Source: an uncultured Propionibacteriaceae bacterium (GTDB lineage: Bacteria; Actinomycetota; Actinomycetes; Propionibacteriales; Propionibacteriaceae). From it: a stretch of 64,000 nt of DNA. Shown piece by piece: positions 8,408 through 17,463 of this stretch; the first letter of the stretch is position 1, and each line of letters opens with the position of its first letter. The position numbers were made by a program, and so were the translations under genes. The notes below the pieces were generated by a model, which saw nothing but the letters and a program-made list of their open reading frames with translations, did not search any database and had not been told where the DNA came from. Where the stretch lies: positions 1 through 64,000 of the forward strand of contig CALIWR010000006.1 in the NCBI GenBank assembly GCA_938046585.1, read 5' to 3'.

Positions 8408-8611
8408 ATGAATGATCGTGTCTGGACGGTACGCCGTCATCTTCGTCGTCGCCTCGGCGGCAGCCAACGCGGCGCTACCGCCGTGGAATACGGGCTGCTG
8501 CTGGCGTTGATCGTCGTCGTGGCCTTCGGTGCCATGGCTGGATTCGGCCAGGAGAACCAGGAGGTGTACAGGGCGTTCACCCGCATCGTGGAGGCCATGA
8601 TCAGCCGTTGA
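8408..8611 (+). CDS. Flp/Fap-type pilin (type IVb) precursor
   Basis: A 67-residue protein with a basic leader (MNDRVWTVRRHLRRRLGGSQ), then RGATAVEYGLLLALIVVVAF. The prepilin peptidase would cut after the Gly before ATAVEYG. The Glu at +5 and the hydrophobic helix are hallmarks of Flp pilins built by the Tad machinery. No tad ATPase, secretin-like or prepilin peptidase gene is nearby, so assembly depends on genes elsewhere. A G-rich run (8391-8397) about ten bases upstream may serve as the ribosome binding site. A GTG directly before the ATG is an alternative start. Confidence 0.82.
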   Translation: MNDRVWTVRRHLRRRLGGSQRGATAVEYGLLLALIVVVAFGAMAGFGQENQEVYRAFTRIVEAMISR

Positions 8612-8770
8612 TCCGCGGCAGTGAACCGGCGGACAGGTCACGGGCCCGGCAGCTGACGCCGGGGAGCTGCAGCACGATCTGGTGACCAACAAGCAGTGAA
8701 ACTACTCGGACGCCAGACCGAGCGCCTAAGATATTCATTCTGTCCTGTCCCTGGTGCAGCAAGGAGGGTC

Positions 8771-10930
8771 GTGGCGGATCAAGAGTCAGTGTTCGGCCGT
8801 GAGCTCGCCATCGAGCAGCAGCACGTCGACACCGTGTATGCCCACCTGGCCAAGGCCACCGACTCGGCCCGACAGGTCGCCGCCGAAGGGGTAGCCCGCT
8901 ATACCTCCGACCGGCAGTCCTACCTACGAGAGGAGGACGGCACCGCCCTGTTCGAACGCGATGCCTTCGCCTACCAGGCGGCTCGGCGGCTTGCGATCCT
9001 GGACGCCGAGCATGAGGGACTGGTCTTCGGGCGGCTCGACCTCACCGACGACGGTCCCCGCTACATCGGCCGGCTCGGGGTTCGCGACGACGACTTCGAG
9101 CCGCTGGTGATCGACTGGCGAGCCCGCGCCGCTGAACCTTTCTACCGGGCCACCGCGGCCGAGCCGATGGAGGTGATTCGGCGCCGGGTCCTGCGTTGCC
9201 GCGACGACCTGGTGGTAGGCATCGAAGACGACCTGCTGAACGCGGCCGCGGCCCCGCCGGAGCTCGTGGTGATCGGCGAGGGCGCCCTGATGGCCGCCCT
9301 GTCGCGAGCCCGGGGCCACCAGATGCGCGACATCGTGGCCACCATCCAAGCCGAGCAAGACGAGGCGATCCGGGCCCCCGCCCCCGGGGTGACGGTGATT
9401 GCCGGCGGACCCGGGACCGGCAAGACGGTGGTCGGCCTGCACCGGACCGCGTACCTGCTCTACTCCAACCGGCGCCGCTACGAGAACGGCGGGGTGCTGG
9501 TAGTTGGCCCCTCCTGCGTCTTCATGAGCTACATCGAGCGGGTGCTGCCCTCATTGGGCGAGGACACGGTCACGCTGCGCTCGCTGGGTGAGCTGGCCAG
9601 CGATGTGCTCGGCGAGAGCGCGGTCCGGGTTGACGACGCGGCAGCGGCCGTAGTCAAGGGGTCGCTGCGGATACTGCCGGTGCTGCAACGGTTGGTGTCG
9701 CTGCCAGGTCCGGGCGCGGGCGGAGATTTGCTGGTCACGGTGAAAGGCGAGGCGCTGCGCCTGACCGAGCGGGAAATCGCCCGGATCCGCCACCAGGTGC
9801 TGTCGCACCACCAGCACAATCGGGGCCGGGAAGCAGCCGAGGCGGCGTTGGTGTCGGCGCTGTGGGCCAAGGTCCCAGAACAGATCGACGTCACGGGCCG
9901 GGACCACTTCGACGACCTGATTCGTTCCTCTCAAGGATTCCGGGATTTCGTGGCCGCCTGGTGGCCGCCGCTGTCTGCCACCGAGGCCCTGGGCCGGCTG
10001 ACCGACCCCGAAGTGCTGGTAGCCGCTGCCGGTACCGATCTGGGGGCCAGCGCAGTCGAGGCCTTGGCCCGCTCCTATCAGGTGCCTGGCTGGAGCGTGG
10101 CCGACATCGCGCTGCTCGATGAGCTGGTCGCTCTCTTGGGGCCGGTGCCGCACGATCCGCAGACCAGCGATTCCCTGTTCCTCGACTCGGGTGAGGTGGC
10201 CGAGATCGTGACCACCGCTGACCGGCTCAGCGACAACCGCGAGCTCGACCTGGCAGAACCGCATTCGACCTACACCCATGTCCTGGTCGATGAGGCTCAG
10301 GACATCACCCCGATGCAGTGGCGGATGCTGCGCCGGCGAGGCCCGCAGGCCTCCTGGACGATTGTCGGCGACCCGGCCCAGTCATCCTGGCCGGATCTGT
10401 CCGAGACAGACCGGGCGGTGCGCGACCTGATCGGCTCGGCTCCGCACCGTACGTTCCGGCTGTCGACCAATTATCGTTCCCCGCGCGAGGTGTTCGACCT
10501 GGCCGCGGCGTACATCGTCCGTCATGTCCCGGACGCGGACCTGCCCCAGGCGGTCCGCAGCACGGGCATCGAGCCGCTGCTGTTGAACACCACCGAGGAT
10601 CGGTGGGCCGACCAGGCCCGGGCCGAGACGGCCCGGTTGCTGGGGCAGGTCGAGGGCACGGTGGCGGTGATCGCCCCACCTAGCCGGCAGCAGGCGGTCC
10701 GGGAGGCGCTGACCGACGACCCGGCTTTGGCTGCCGAGCCCCGGCTGGCGGTCCTCACCCCACTCGAGGTCAAGGGCCTGGAGCATGACGGGGTGCTGGT
10801 GTTGGGTCCTGATCAGATCGTGTCCGAGTCTCCTGGCGGTGAGCGGGTGCTGTACGTGGCGCTGACCAGGGCCACCCAGCGGCTAGTGACCCTGGACGTG
10901 GACGGCCCCGGTCGGTGGCGTCCAGTCTGA
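8771..10930 (+). CDS. HelD-type superfamily 1 helicase (RNA polymerase recycling factor)
   Basis: A protein of about 719 residues. A charged N-terminal coiled-coil region (VFGRELAIEQQHVDTVYAHL) precedes a UvrD/Rep-like core. Walker A is GGPGTGKT (residues 212-219), Walker B is HVLVDEAQDITPMQW, followed by TNYRSPREVF and the C-terminal VLYVALTRATQRL. This matches actinobacterial HelD, which binds RNA polymerase, frees stalled or DNA-bound enzyme, and in some species gives rifampicin tolerance. I chose the GTG at 8771 because AGGAGGG lies just before it (8762-8768). No rifamycin-associated inverted repeat is seen upstream. A UvrD-like repair helicase is a less likely alternative. Confidence 0.85.
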   Translation: MADQESVFGRELAIEQQHVDTVYAHLAKATDSARQVAAEGVARYTSDRQSYLREEDGTALFERDAFAYQAARRLAILDAEHEGLVFGRLDLTDDGPRYIGRLGVRDDDFEPLVIDWRARAAEPFYRATAAEPMEVIRRRVLRCRDDLVVGIEDDLLNAAAAPPELVVIGEGALMAALSRARGHQMRDIVATIQAEQDEAIRAPAPGVTVIAGGPGTGKTVVGLHRTAYLLYSNRRRYENGGVLVVGPSCVFMSYIERVLPSLGEDTVTLRSLGELASDVLGESAVRVDDAAAAVVKGSLRILPVLQRLVSLPGPGAGGDLLVTVKGEALRLTEREIARIRHQVLSHHQHNRGREAAEAALVSALWAKVPEQIDVTGRDHFDDLIRSSQGFRDFVAAWWPPLSATEALGRLTDPEVLVAAAGTDLGASAVEALARSYQVPGWSVADIALLDELVALLGPVPHDPQTSDSLFLDSGEVAEIVTTADRLSDNRELDLAEPHSTYTHVLVDEAQDITPMQWRMLRRRGPQASWTIVGDPAQSSWPDLSETDRAVRDLIGSAPHRTFRLSTNYRSPREVFDLAAAYIVRHVPDADLPQAVRSTGIEPLLLNTTEDRWADQARAETARLLGQVEGTVAVIAPPSRQQAVREALTDDPALAAEPRLAVLTPLEVKGLEHDGVLVLGPDQIVSESPGGERVLYVALTRATQRLVTLDVDGPGRWRPV

Positions 10931-10954
10931 GTGGTTCTCCATCAGGGCTCGACT

Positions 10955-13273
10955 TTATCGTTGTGCGGTAGCCATCACCTGCCCTCCGTTTACCCGTAGT
11001 GCGATTGCGCCCGACTGGTCGGTCCGCAGTACTGTCATGCCTAACCCGGCCAGGGCGCGTAGGGTCTTCGTAGACGGGTGGCCGTAGTCGTTGTCGATTC
11101 CGACCTCAACCAGCGCCAGCCGCGCCCCGGTAGCAGCCAGAAAATCCGGGTGTTGCCGCCCAGATCCGTGGTGCGGGACCTTGAGCACCGTGGCCCGTAG
11201 ATCCACTCCCCGCGCCAGCAGCGCCTGCTGCCCCTGCGGCTCCAGGTCTCCGGTGAGTAGGACGGTCACCGGGCCGATGCTGGCCCGGGCCACGATGCTG
11301 GAATCGTTCTCGGTCGAGGAGGATGATGGTGCCTGGCCGGCTGGCTGGTCAGCGCCCAGGGTCTGCCACCGAACAGCCCCGACCGTCAACATCTCCCCAG
11401 GGCAGGCCACCCGGATCGGGATCTGATGCTGGGCGGCTAGTTCCCGCACCCAGGCCGCATTCTGAGTCGGGCTCGAGTATGGGGAGACGAGGAGCTGACC
11501 GACCGGGCGTGATCCCAGTACCCGTCCCAGGCCGGCGACATGGTCGGCGTGGTAATGGCTGAGTACCAGCAACGGGATCGCCGACACCTGGGCCTGGTCC
11601 AGGCAGGCCGCGATCGCGGTCGGGTCCGGGCCGGTGTCGATCAAGATTGCCTGCCGGTCTGCGGACCGGATCACGGTGGCATCACCCTGACCCACATCAC
11701 AGGCCATGATCACCCACCCCGGCGGTGGCCAGCCAGCCGGTCCTGGGGGACGCAGCAGAGCCACCACCAGCAGCCCAGCAGCCGGAACCACCACCCAGGG
11801 CCGAGACAACACGGCCCCCATCACCTGGGCTAACCCGAGACAGCCGACCAACAACAGACACAGCCCGAACAGGGTAGCTGGCCAGCGCGTAGTCGCCCCG
11901 GGTAACTCGGCCCCGACCCGGGCCACCTGCAGAATCGGTTCCGCCGCCCACCCAGCCAGCCACCCGAAGAGACGAGCCAGCCCAGGGCTCGCCCACCCCA
12001 GCGCCGCCGTCACCAATCCCAGGATCGTGACCGGCCCAACGAACGGCCCAGCCAGAACATTGGCCCCAAGCCCGGCCAGACTCACCGTGCCAGACAACGC
12101 CGTCACCAGAGGCTGGGTCGCCAGCTGGGCAGCAAGCGGGACACAAGCCGCCTCAGCAACCCAACCAGGCGCCCACCTCGACATCACAGCAGCCCAACGC
12201 CTAGCCCACAACAAGATCCCCAGACAAGCAGTCACCGACAACGCAAACCCCCAAGACCGGCTCAGCCAGGGATCAACCCAGCACAGCCCGATCACAGCCA
12301 GGCTCAGGTTACGCAGCCCTCCACCAGCGCGTGGCCCGCGTCCCAGGCTGGCCAGCGCCACCGTTGCCATAGCCGCAGCCCGTAACACGCTCGGTTCAGC
12401 CCGGCACAGCAGGACGAATGCCACCACGGCCAACGCTGCCACGCCCAGCCGGGCACGACCATGGACTCGGGCCCAGCCGGCCAGTGTGGTCACGAAAGCC
12501 AGCAGCAGGGTGAGGTTGGCCCCCGAGACCGCCATCAGGTGGGTCAATCCAGTGACCCGGAACCGGGTCGCGGTTTGCTCGCTGACCCCCGAGGTGTCAC
12601 CGACCGTGAGCGCGGGCACCAGCGCGGCCTGTTCCGGGGCAGACCCGACCATCGCCTCACGTAGGCCGGCCCGGACCCGGGCCACGGCTTCCAGCCACCA
12701 CGGCGGTGGCCGTTGGGTCTGGGGCCGCGTCAGGGCCGTTGCCCGGGCCGGCGTCGCGGAGGCCGGCTCAGCGACGCCGAGCCGAGCCGAGAATCGGATC
12801 TGAGCGCCGGGTGGGACGGCCTGCCACCCGGAAGCCAGCTCTCCCGAAGCCGCCACCAGAATCGACTCCCGCAGCGACCAGACTTGGCCTCTAGCTGTGA
12901 CCTCGCTGGCCCGCACTTGCACCAGGACCACTCCCGGACGACCACCCGCGGGTTCGAGACGGCGAGGCTCGCCGGTCACCGTCCCCGTGATCGTGGCCAC
13001 GACCTGCTGCCGAGCCAGGTCTGCGGTCGGGCCGCTGCGCAGCGCCTGAGAGCGGAGCCCGCCGGCCAGCACCGCCCCCGCCAGGACACACGCCGCCACG
13101 GCGAGCCGCACCGAACGGCCTCGCCAGGCCAGTATCCCGACCACAGCCGACATCAGGCCGGCGAGCGCCAGCAGCCAGAGCTGCCCTGCCGACGCCAACC
13201 ACATTCCCGCCCAGGTGGCGACCGCTGCCGGCACTAGCCGCGTGTCATGCCCAAGATCATCAGACCGTGACAT
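10955..13273 (-). CDS. comEC: ComEC/Rec2 DNA uptake channel protein
   Basis: A polytopic membrane protein of 772 residues. N-terminal membrane helices are followed by the DUF4131-like external domain (FSARLGV, SAPEQAALVPALTVGDTSG), the competence domain with VTGLTHLMAVSGANLTLLLA, and a C-terminal metallo-beta-lactamase-like domain with LSHYHADHVAGLGRVL, LLTGDLEPQG and KVPHHGSG. It would pass single-stranded DNA across the membrane during transformation. The start overlaps the comEA stop by 14 bases, so the two are one operon. It converges with the helD-type gene. No comGA/pilus or dprA gene is in view, so natural competence cannot be concluded. Confidence 0.92.
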   Translation of the reverse strand: MSRSDDLGHDTRLVPAAVATWAGMWLASAGQLWLLALAGLMSAVVGILAWRGRSVRLAVAACVLAGAVLAGGLRSQALRSGPTADLARQQVVATITGTVTGEPRRLEPAGGRPGVVLVQVRASEVTARGQVWSLRESILVAASGELASGWQAVPPGAQIRFSARLGVAEPASATPARATALTRPQTQRPPPWWLEAVARVRAGLREAMVGSAPEQAALVPALTVGDTSGVSEQTATRFRVTGLTHLMAVSGANLTLLLAFVTTLAGWARVHGRARLGVAALAVVAFVLLCRAEPSVLRAAAMATVALASLGRGPRAGGGLRNLSLAVIGLCWVDPWLSRSWGFALSVTACLGILLWARRWAAVMSRWAPGWVAEAACVPLAAQLATQPLVTALSGTVSLAGLGANVLAGPFVGPVTILGLVTAALGWASPGLARLFGWLAGWAAEPILQVARVGAELPGATTRWPATLFGLCLLLVGCLGLAQVMGAVLSRPWVVVPAAGLLVVALLRPPGPAGWPPPGWVIMACDVGQGDATVIRSADRQAILIDTGPDPTAIAACLDQAQVSAIPLLVLSHYHADHVAGLGRVLGSRPVGQLLVSPYSSPTQNAAWVRELAAQHQIPIRVACPGEMLTVGAVRWQTLGADQPAGQAPSSSSTENDSSIVARASIGPVTVLLTGDLEPQGQQALLARGVDLRATVLKVPHHGSGRQHPDFLAATGARLALVEVGIDNDYGHPSTKTLRALAGLGMTVLRTDQSGAIALRVNGGQVMATAQR

Positions 13274-14279
13274 GGTTCACCAGCTGGGCGTACGTCTTCG
13301 GGCCGATCCCGTCGACCTCCTGCAATTCGGACACCTTCGTGAACCGTCCCCGCCGCTGGCGATGCTGCAGGATCGCCTGAGCCGTCACCGGGCCGACGCC
13401 GGGCAGGGCGTCCAGCTGCTCGGCAGTGGCAGTATTCAGATTCACCTTGGTCGACGCCGCCCCAGCCGATCCGGCCGCCCCGGCCGGGGCCGGAGCCGCA
13501 CCGGCACCACGGACCTCACCTCGAGGTTGGGAGCGGGTCCCGATCACCACCTGGGCGCCATCAGGCAGCACCGCCGCCAAATTCAACTCGCCTGGATTCG
13601 CCTCAGGTGTCAGCCCGCCGGCTGCCTGGATCGCATCGGCGACCCGCGATCCGGGCGGCAGCTGAACCACACCCGGCCGGTTGACCGCCCCGAGGACGTG
13701 CACCACCAGGTTCGGTTGGGCCGATGGGGTCGGATAGGCCGCGGAACTCACGGGAGCCGGCTCCACCGGCACCGGGGTCGCGACCGGGCGGGCGGTCATC
13801 AGGTAGGCCACCGTCACCAGAACCAGGACCACTGCCCCACCTGCCACCAGCATCGCGTGGCGACGGCTGAGCCGCCACCGGCCCGGCCGGGAAGACTCCG
13901 CAGCCCCAGCATCGGGCGGGTCCGGTGGTCTGTGGGGCGCCGGAGCGCTCTGGGACTGAGGCGGATCTGCTCCGAGGACCGGGGCCAGGTTCGCAAGCTG
14001 GTGTGCGCCGCGGTCGTTAGCAATGCCGGCGAGGACGGGTACCGGGTCTGGCAGTCGGGTGGTCGCAGCAGCACCCGCGGGAGCCGGCTGATTCCCGCCG
14101 ATCGGCACGCGGCAGGCCCGGCTGGCTTGCTGAGCGGGAGCCGGGGGCTGATGTTCCCCGGTCGGTATTTGGTCATCCAGACCGTTACCCGGTTCGGCCA
14201 GCAGAGCCCGTAGCCGCTCACGGATGGCGGCCGCCTCATCCTGGCTCAGCCGGGCCCGAGCCACGCCTTTGCTGATCAT
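13260..14279 (-). CDS. comEA: ComEA-type DNA-binding competence protein
   Basis: A protein of 339 residues: a cytoplasmic proline/alanine-rich segment of about 130 residues, one membrane helix (HAMLVAGGAVVLVLVTVAYL), an SLBB domain (NLVVHVLGAVNRPGVVQLPP), a Gly/Ala linker, and a C-terminal double helix-hairpin-helix (NLNTATAEQLDALPGVGPVT with VDGIGPKTYAQLVNHV). It would bind incoming double-stranded DNA outside the membrane and hand it to ComEC, encoded directly downstream. The long cytoplasmic N-terminus is common in actinobacteria. About 220 bases lie between it and the next gene upstream. Confidence 0.9.
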   Translation of the reverse strand: MISKGVARARLSQDEAAAIRERLRALLAEPGNGLDDQIPTGEHQPPAPAQQASRACRVPIGGNQPAPAGAAATTRLPDPVPVLAGIANDRGAHQLANLAPVLGADPPQSQSAPAPHRPPDPPDAGAAESSRPGRWRLSRRHAMLVAGGAVVLVLVTVAYLMTARPVATPVPVEPAPVSSAAYPTPSAQPNLVVHVLGAVNRPGVVQLPPGSRVADAIQAAGGLTPEANPGELNLAAVLPDGAQVVIGTRSQPRGEVRGAGAAPAPAGAAGSAGAASTKVNLNTATAEQLDALPGVGPVTAQAILQHRQRRGRFTKVSELQEVDGIGPKTYAQLVNHVTV

Positions 14280-14502
14280 CGTCGATACCTCGATCGGGTG
14301 GGTTTCGGCCTCCCGCGCCGGTCACAACGGCCATGGTGGTCACGGTCGGCCTGGTGGAGATTGGTTTGGCTAGTTCCCACCCCGGCGGGACTGACCAGGT
14401 CATACGGTGTCAGCCGGGTCGGGATCACGGCCTGGCGTAGGGTCTGAGCTGCTTGGCGGGTCACCCGGTACGTACCGGCCGCGGGCCCGGCCAGCCACGG
14501 GC

Positions 14503-15477
14503 TCATCCTTCCAACTCAAGCAGGCCCATCCGGCGGACTGTCTCCAGTTCTCGCGGCGGGATCGCCAGATCGTGGATGGTATGCAGCAGCTGCACCACCT
14601 GGTGCCGCGCAGCAACCGCGGTGGCCCGGGCGACGGCCACTGCGAGCAGCGGCCCGTTGCCGCTCTGCCAGGCAGCGAAACCGACCAGACAGGTAGCAAT
14701 CACCGCCTGCTCGCCGGTGAACCGGCGGGCCACCTGCAGCCACAGGCCAAGCTGGGCGGAGGCCGTCTCTCGGTTCAGGGTGCTCCAGAACGCCAGCCGA
14801 CCAGTCGGGTTCTCCGCCAAGGCCAGCAGCAGCGCCAGCCGGCGGCCTGGCAGCTGGCGGGGGTTCTGGGTCAGGCACTGCTCCAATGCCTCCTGCAGGA
14901 GCTGCCGTGCCTGCCCGGCAGGCAGCGACCGTACCCGCTCCCGGGCCAAGGTCAAGGTTCGGGCGCAGATCCGCCGCTGGTTCCGGGGCGGGTCAAAGTA
15001 CCGTTCCAGGTCTGCCCGCGAGGCCAGTACCGGTAGCCCAAGGTAGGCGGCCTCGGCCGCCACCGGGCTGTCCTGCGGACAGTACGGGTGGCCCGGGTCG
15101 TCGTCGGCAGCGTACGTGTACCACCAGCGACCCTGACAGACGACCACCGACTCGTTCAGGGTCAACGAGGCCTGTCGCTGCGCCTTCATCGCTACCCGCC
15201 GCAGCTGGTGACGATCGTCTCCGTAGGCAACGATGAACACTTCGCAGTCCTCAGGGGTGACCTGCTGCTCCACGGCACTCAGCAGCCGGTGCCGCAGTTC
15301 AGGCCGCAAAGCATCAGCCAGGTCCACCCGGACCAGTGGGCCCAAGCAGCCGTCCACGACCAGAGCCATCACGAGCGAGTCGCTGGGATGGAAGCCCAGC
15401 ACGACCGGGATCGCGGCCAGCTGGTCATCGGTGGAATGGGCTCGAAGGGTAATCGGAGTGGTCACGGCACAGACCAT
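14503..15477 (-). CDS. DUF4192 domain protein
   Basis: A 324-residue soluble protein matching DUF4192, an actinobacterial family of unknown function. Typical signs are the opening ITLRAHSTDDQLAAIPVVLG, FHPSDSLVMALVVDG, and the repeated phrase CEVFIVAYGDD. The C-terminal half is rich in Ala/Leu helices. No catalytic motif is visible. It reads toward comEA but is 223 bases away. Its promoter region is shared with the divergent gene at 15606 and contains two DnaA-box-like sequences. Confidence 0.8.
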   Translation of the reverse strand: MVCAVTTPITLRAHSTDDQLAAIPVVLGFHPSDSLVMALVVDGCLGPLVRVDLADALRPELRHRLLSAVEQQVTPEDCEVFIVAYGDDRHQLRRVAMKAQRQASLTLNESVVVCQGRWWYTYAADDDPGHPYCPQDSPVAAEAAYLGLPVLASRADLERYFDPPRNQRRICARTLTLARERVRSLPAGQARQLLQEALEQCLTQNPRQLPGRRLALLLALAENPTGRLAFWSTLNRETASAQLGLWLQVARRFTGEQAVIATCLVGFAAWQSGNGPLLAVAVARATAVAARHQVVQLLHTIHDLAIPPRELETVRRMGLLELEG

Positions 15478-15502
15478 GGAGAATCACGGCCCGATCAGAC
15501 AC

Positions 15503-15544
15503 TTATCCACAGCATCCGCGCCGGCCTAGTACGGGTGTGGACAA
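15503..15544. promoter_or_regulatory. Pair of inverted DnaA-box-like sequences
   Basis: TTATCCACA at 15503-15511 on the + strand is an exact match to the classical DnaA box. TTGTCCACA on the - strand (15536-15544, read as TGTGGACAA) matches the form common in actinobacteria. They are 24 bases apart and sit in the intergenic region between the divergent genes ending their 5' sides at 15477 and 15606. There is no AT-rich unwinding region or dnaA/dnaN gene here, so this is not the chromosomal origin. DnaA-controlled transcription or titration is an inference. Confidence 0.5.
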
Positions 15545-15605
15545 GCTTGGAACGTGGTCTCATTCCGCGGCGGCGGTAACACCACCCCAGCTACCCTATT
15601 CAGTG

Positions 15606-16325
15606 ATGACGAACGCACCCTACGGCCCCGGTGGCCCGTACTCGGCTCCACCGACGAACAGGCCTGCCGCCCACCCGCCATACCCGGCTCAGCCGCTCGG
15701 ATTATTCCCGTCCCATGAGCCAGTTCAACAGGTCTCCGGCGCGATGCCCGGGTCGACGCAGCCTGTCTCGCCCTCGTTTACCCCAGCCGGTCCAGTCCCC
15801 GGGACGGTCCCGCTGGGACGCCAACGGGAACCATCCGTCTCAATCGATGACTTCCGGCCCCGACGTTCCGTCGGCCCGATCATCGCGGCCGTTGTGATCG
15901 GTCTCAGCTTGGTGATCGGTCTGGTCGGCTACTTCGGCACCCGCAACCTCCAAACCCCGCAGACGACGGCCTCACCTCGACCGACAGATGCCCCGTCACG
16001 CAGCGGGATGCCGTTCGAATCGTCCTATCAGAAGGCGACCGGGACCTGGGAGATCACCGAGACCGCCTGGGAGGCGGACCAGGTCCGGCTCACGGTCCGG
16101 GTCACGGTGGAGACCGGAGGCTTCACCTACCTGTTCTACGCGTACAACAACAACGGCTCCCGGATGCTGACGCCGGAAAGCAATTCACAGCTACGATCCA
16201 CCCGGTTACGCTCCGGTGAGACCGCTCAGGGTGAGCTCATCTTCCGGATCCCGCGTGGTGACGCGACCCTGGTGCTGGCGGATTCGAGCCACCACCAGCT
16301 GTCGGGGCTGCCGATCAGGGGTTGA
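15606..16325 (+). CDS. Membrane-anchored protein with proline-rich N-terminus, function unknown
   Basis: A protein of 239 residues. The first 90 are Pro/Gly/Ser-rich and predicted disordered and cytoplasmic. A single membrane helix follows (IIAAVVIGLSLVIGLVGYFG), then a Thr/Pro linker and an exported domain of about 110 residues rich in beta strands (ITETAWEADQVRLTVRVTVE ... GELIFRIPRGDATLVLAD). The outer domain looks like the immunoglobulin-like DUF4352 type, but I cannot assign it firmly. Its last 11 bases overlap the convergent glycosyltransferase gene. A GTG one codon upstream is an alternative start. Confidence 0.65.
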   Translation: MTNAPYGPGGPYSAPPTNRPAAHPPYPAQPLGLFPSHEPVQQVSGAMPGSTQPVSPSFTPAGPVPGTVPLGRQREPSVSIDDFRPRRSVGPIIAAVVIGLSLVIGLVGYFGTRNLQTPQTTASPRPTDAPSRSGMPFESSYQKATGTWEITETAWEADQVRLTVRVTVETGGFTYLFYAYNNNGSRMLTPESNSQLRSTRLRSGETAQGELIFRIPRGDATLVLADSSHHQLSGLPIRG

Positions 16326-17463
16326 CCGCGCGCCAGTAGACCTGCTCGAAACGGTCCAAGGTGTGGTCCAGCGAATGGGCTGCGACGAGCCGACACGATT
16401 CCCGGCCCATCTGGCGACGCCGTTCGGGGTCGCGTAGCAGCATCTCCAGATGCTGCGCCAACGCCGAGACGTCGCCAGGTGGGTATAGCCAGCCATTGAC
16501 GCCTGGACGCACCAGGTGCGGCAGCGCCATCGCGTCAGCCGCCACCACAGGCTTACCGGCGCTCATCGCCTCTAAAGTGACCAGCGACTGCAACTCGGCC
16601 ACCCCGGGGATGCAGAAGATGTCGCACCGCCCGTACGCCGCTATCAGATCGGCCTCGCCGATGAAGCCCCGGAACTGGACCCGGTCGCTCACCCCGGTGG
16701 TACGGGCCAGCTCCTCCCAGCGTTGGCGGTATCCGCCGTCCCCGACGATCTCGACCCGGTAGTCCAGATCACCAGGCAGCAGCGCCACCGCCTCGATCAG
16801 CTCGTTGACCCGTTTCTCCTGGTCCAGCCGACCGACGAAGAGGATCCTGGGTGGGTTATGGGCCTCGGCCGCGGCGGACGCCTCCTGGTAGGGCCGGGTG
16901 TCGATTCCACAGGAAATCGCCTGTACCCCGGCCAAGCCGGTACGGGCAGTCAGCAGTTCCACGGCCCGGGGCGTCGGCGCAGTAATCTCGACCGCCGGAC
17001 GGAAGGCCCGGGCCAGGTCCCGGTACAGCACCGCGAACGCGATCCGGGCCAGCGCCCACGGGATCCGGGCGTGCTCCATCAGGTTCTCCGGCATGAAGTG
17101 GTTGGTCGCCACCACCGGCACCCCCAAGCGAGGGGCGCTCCGCAGCGCCACCCGCCCCAGAATGAAGTGGTTCTGGACATGGATCACATCGGGCTGGATT
17201 TGGCGGATCAGCCGCCGGACCCCGACAGCGGCGTCCCATGGCAGGACGAACCGGAAGTAGCTGGCGAACGGCCACGGCACCGCCCGCAATCGGTGCACGA
17301 TCACCCCCTGCCGTGACTCGTCTCGGTCTCGGCGATCATCGGAGGCGCAGATCACGTGCACCTCGTGCCCGCGCCGCCCAAGCCCCTCCCCGAGACGCTC
17401 AGTGAACCGGGCTGCCCCGTTGATGTCGGGAGGGTAGGTGTCGCTGACCAGCAGGATTCTCAC
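16315..17463 (-). CDS. Glycosyltransferase family 4
   Basis: A 382-residue GT-B fold enzyme. The N-terminus MRILLVSDTYPPDINGAARF, the central RILFVGRLDQEKRVNELIEA, the nucleotide-sugar motif GVAELQSLVTLEAMSAGKPV (E-x7-E type) and VRPGVNGWLYPPGD are characteristic of retaining GT4 enzymes such as mannosyl- or glucosyltransferases acting on lipids. The GTG start overlaps the stop of the upstream DMT transporter gene (17460-17463), so the two are translationally coupled. Donor and acceptor cannot be read from the sequence; a cell-envelope glycolipid is likely. Confidence 0.85.
   Translation of the reverse strand: MRILLVSDTYPPDINGAARFTERLGEGLGRRGHEVHVICASDDRRDRDESRQGVIVHRLRAVPWPFASYFRFVLPWDAAVGVRRLIRQIQPDVIHVQNHFILGRVALRSAPRLGVPVVATNHFMPENLMEHARIPWALARIAFAVLYRDLARAFRPAVEITAPTPRAVELLTARTGLAGVQAISCGIDTRPYQEASAAAEAHNPPRILFVGRLDQEKRVNELIEAVALLPGDLDYRVEIVGDGGYRQRWEELARTTGVSDRVQFRGFIGEADLIAAYGRCDIFCIPGVAELQSLVTLEAMSAGKPVVAADAMALPHLVRPGVNGWLYPPGDVSALAQHLEMLLRDPERRRQMGRESCRLVAAHSLDHTLDRFEQVYWRAVNP

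Noticed and set aside
15503..15544. Chromosomal origin suggested by two DnaA boxes
   Set aside because: Only two boxes, no AT-rich unwinding stretch and no dnaA, dnaN, rpmH or parAB genes nearby.
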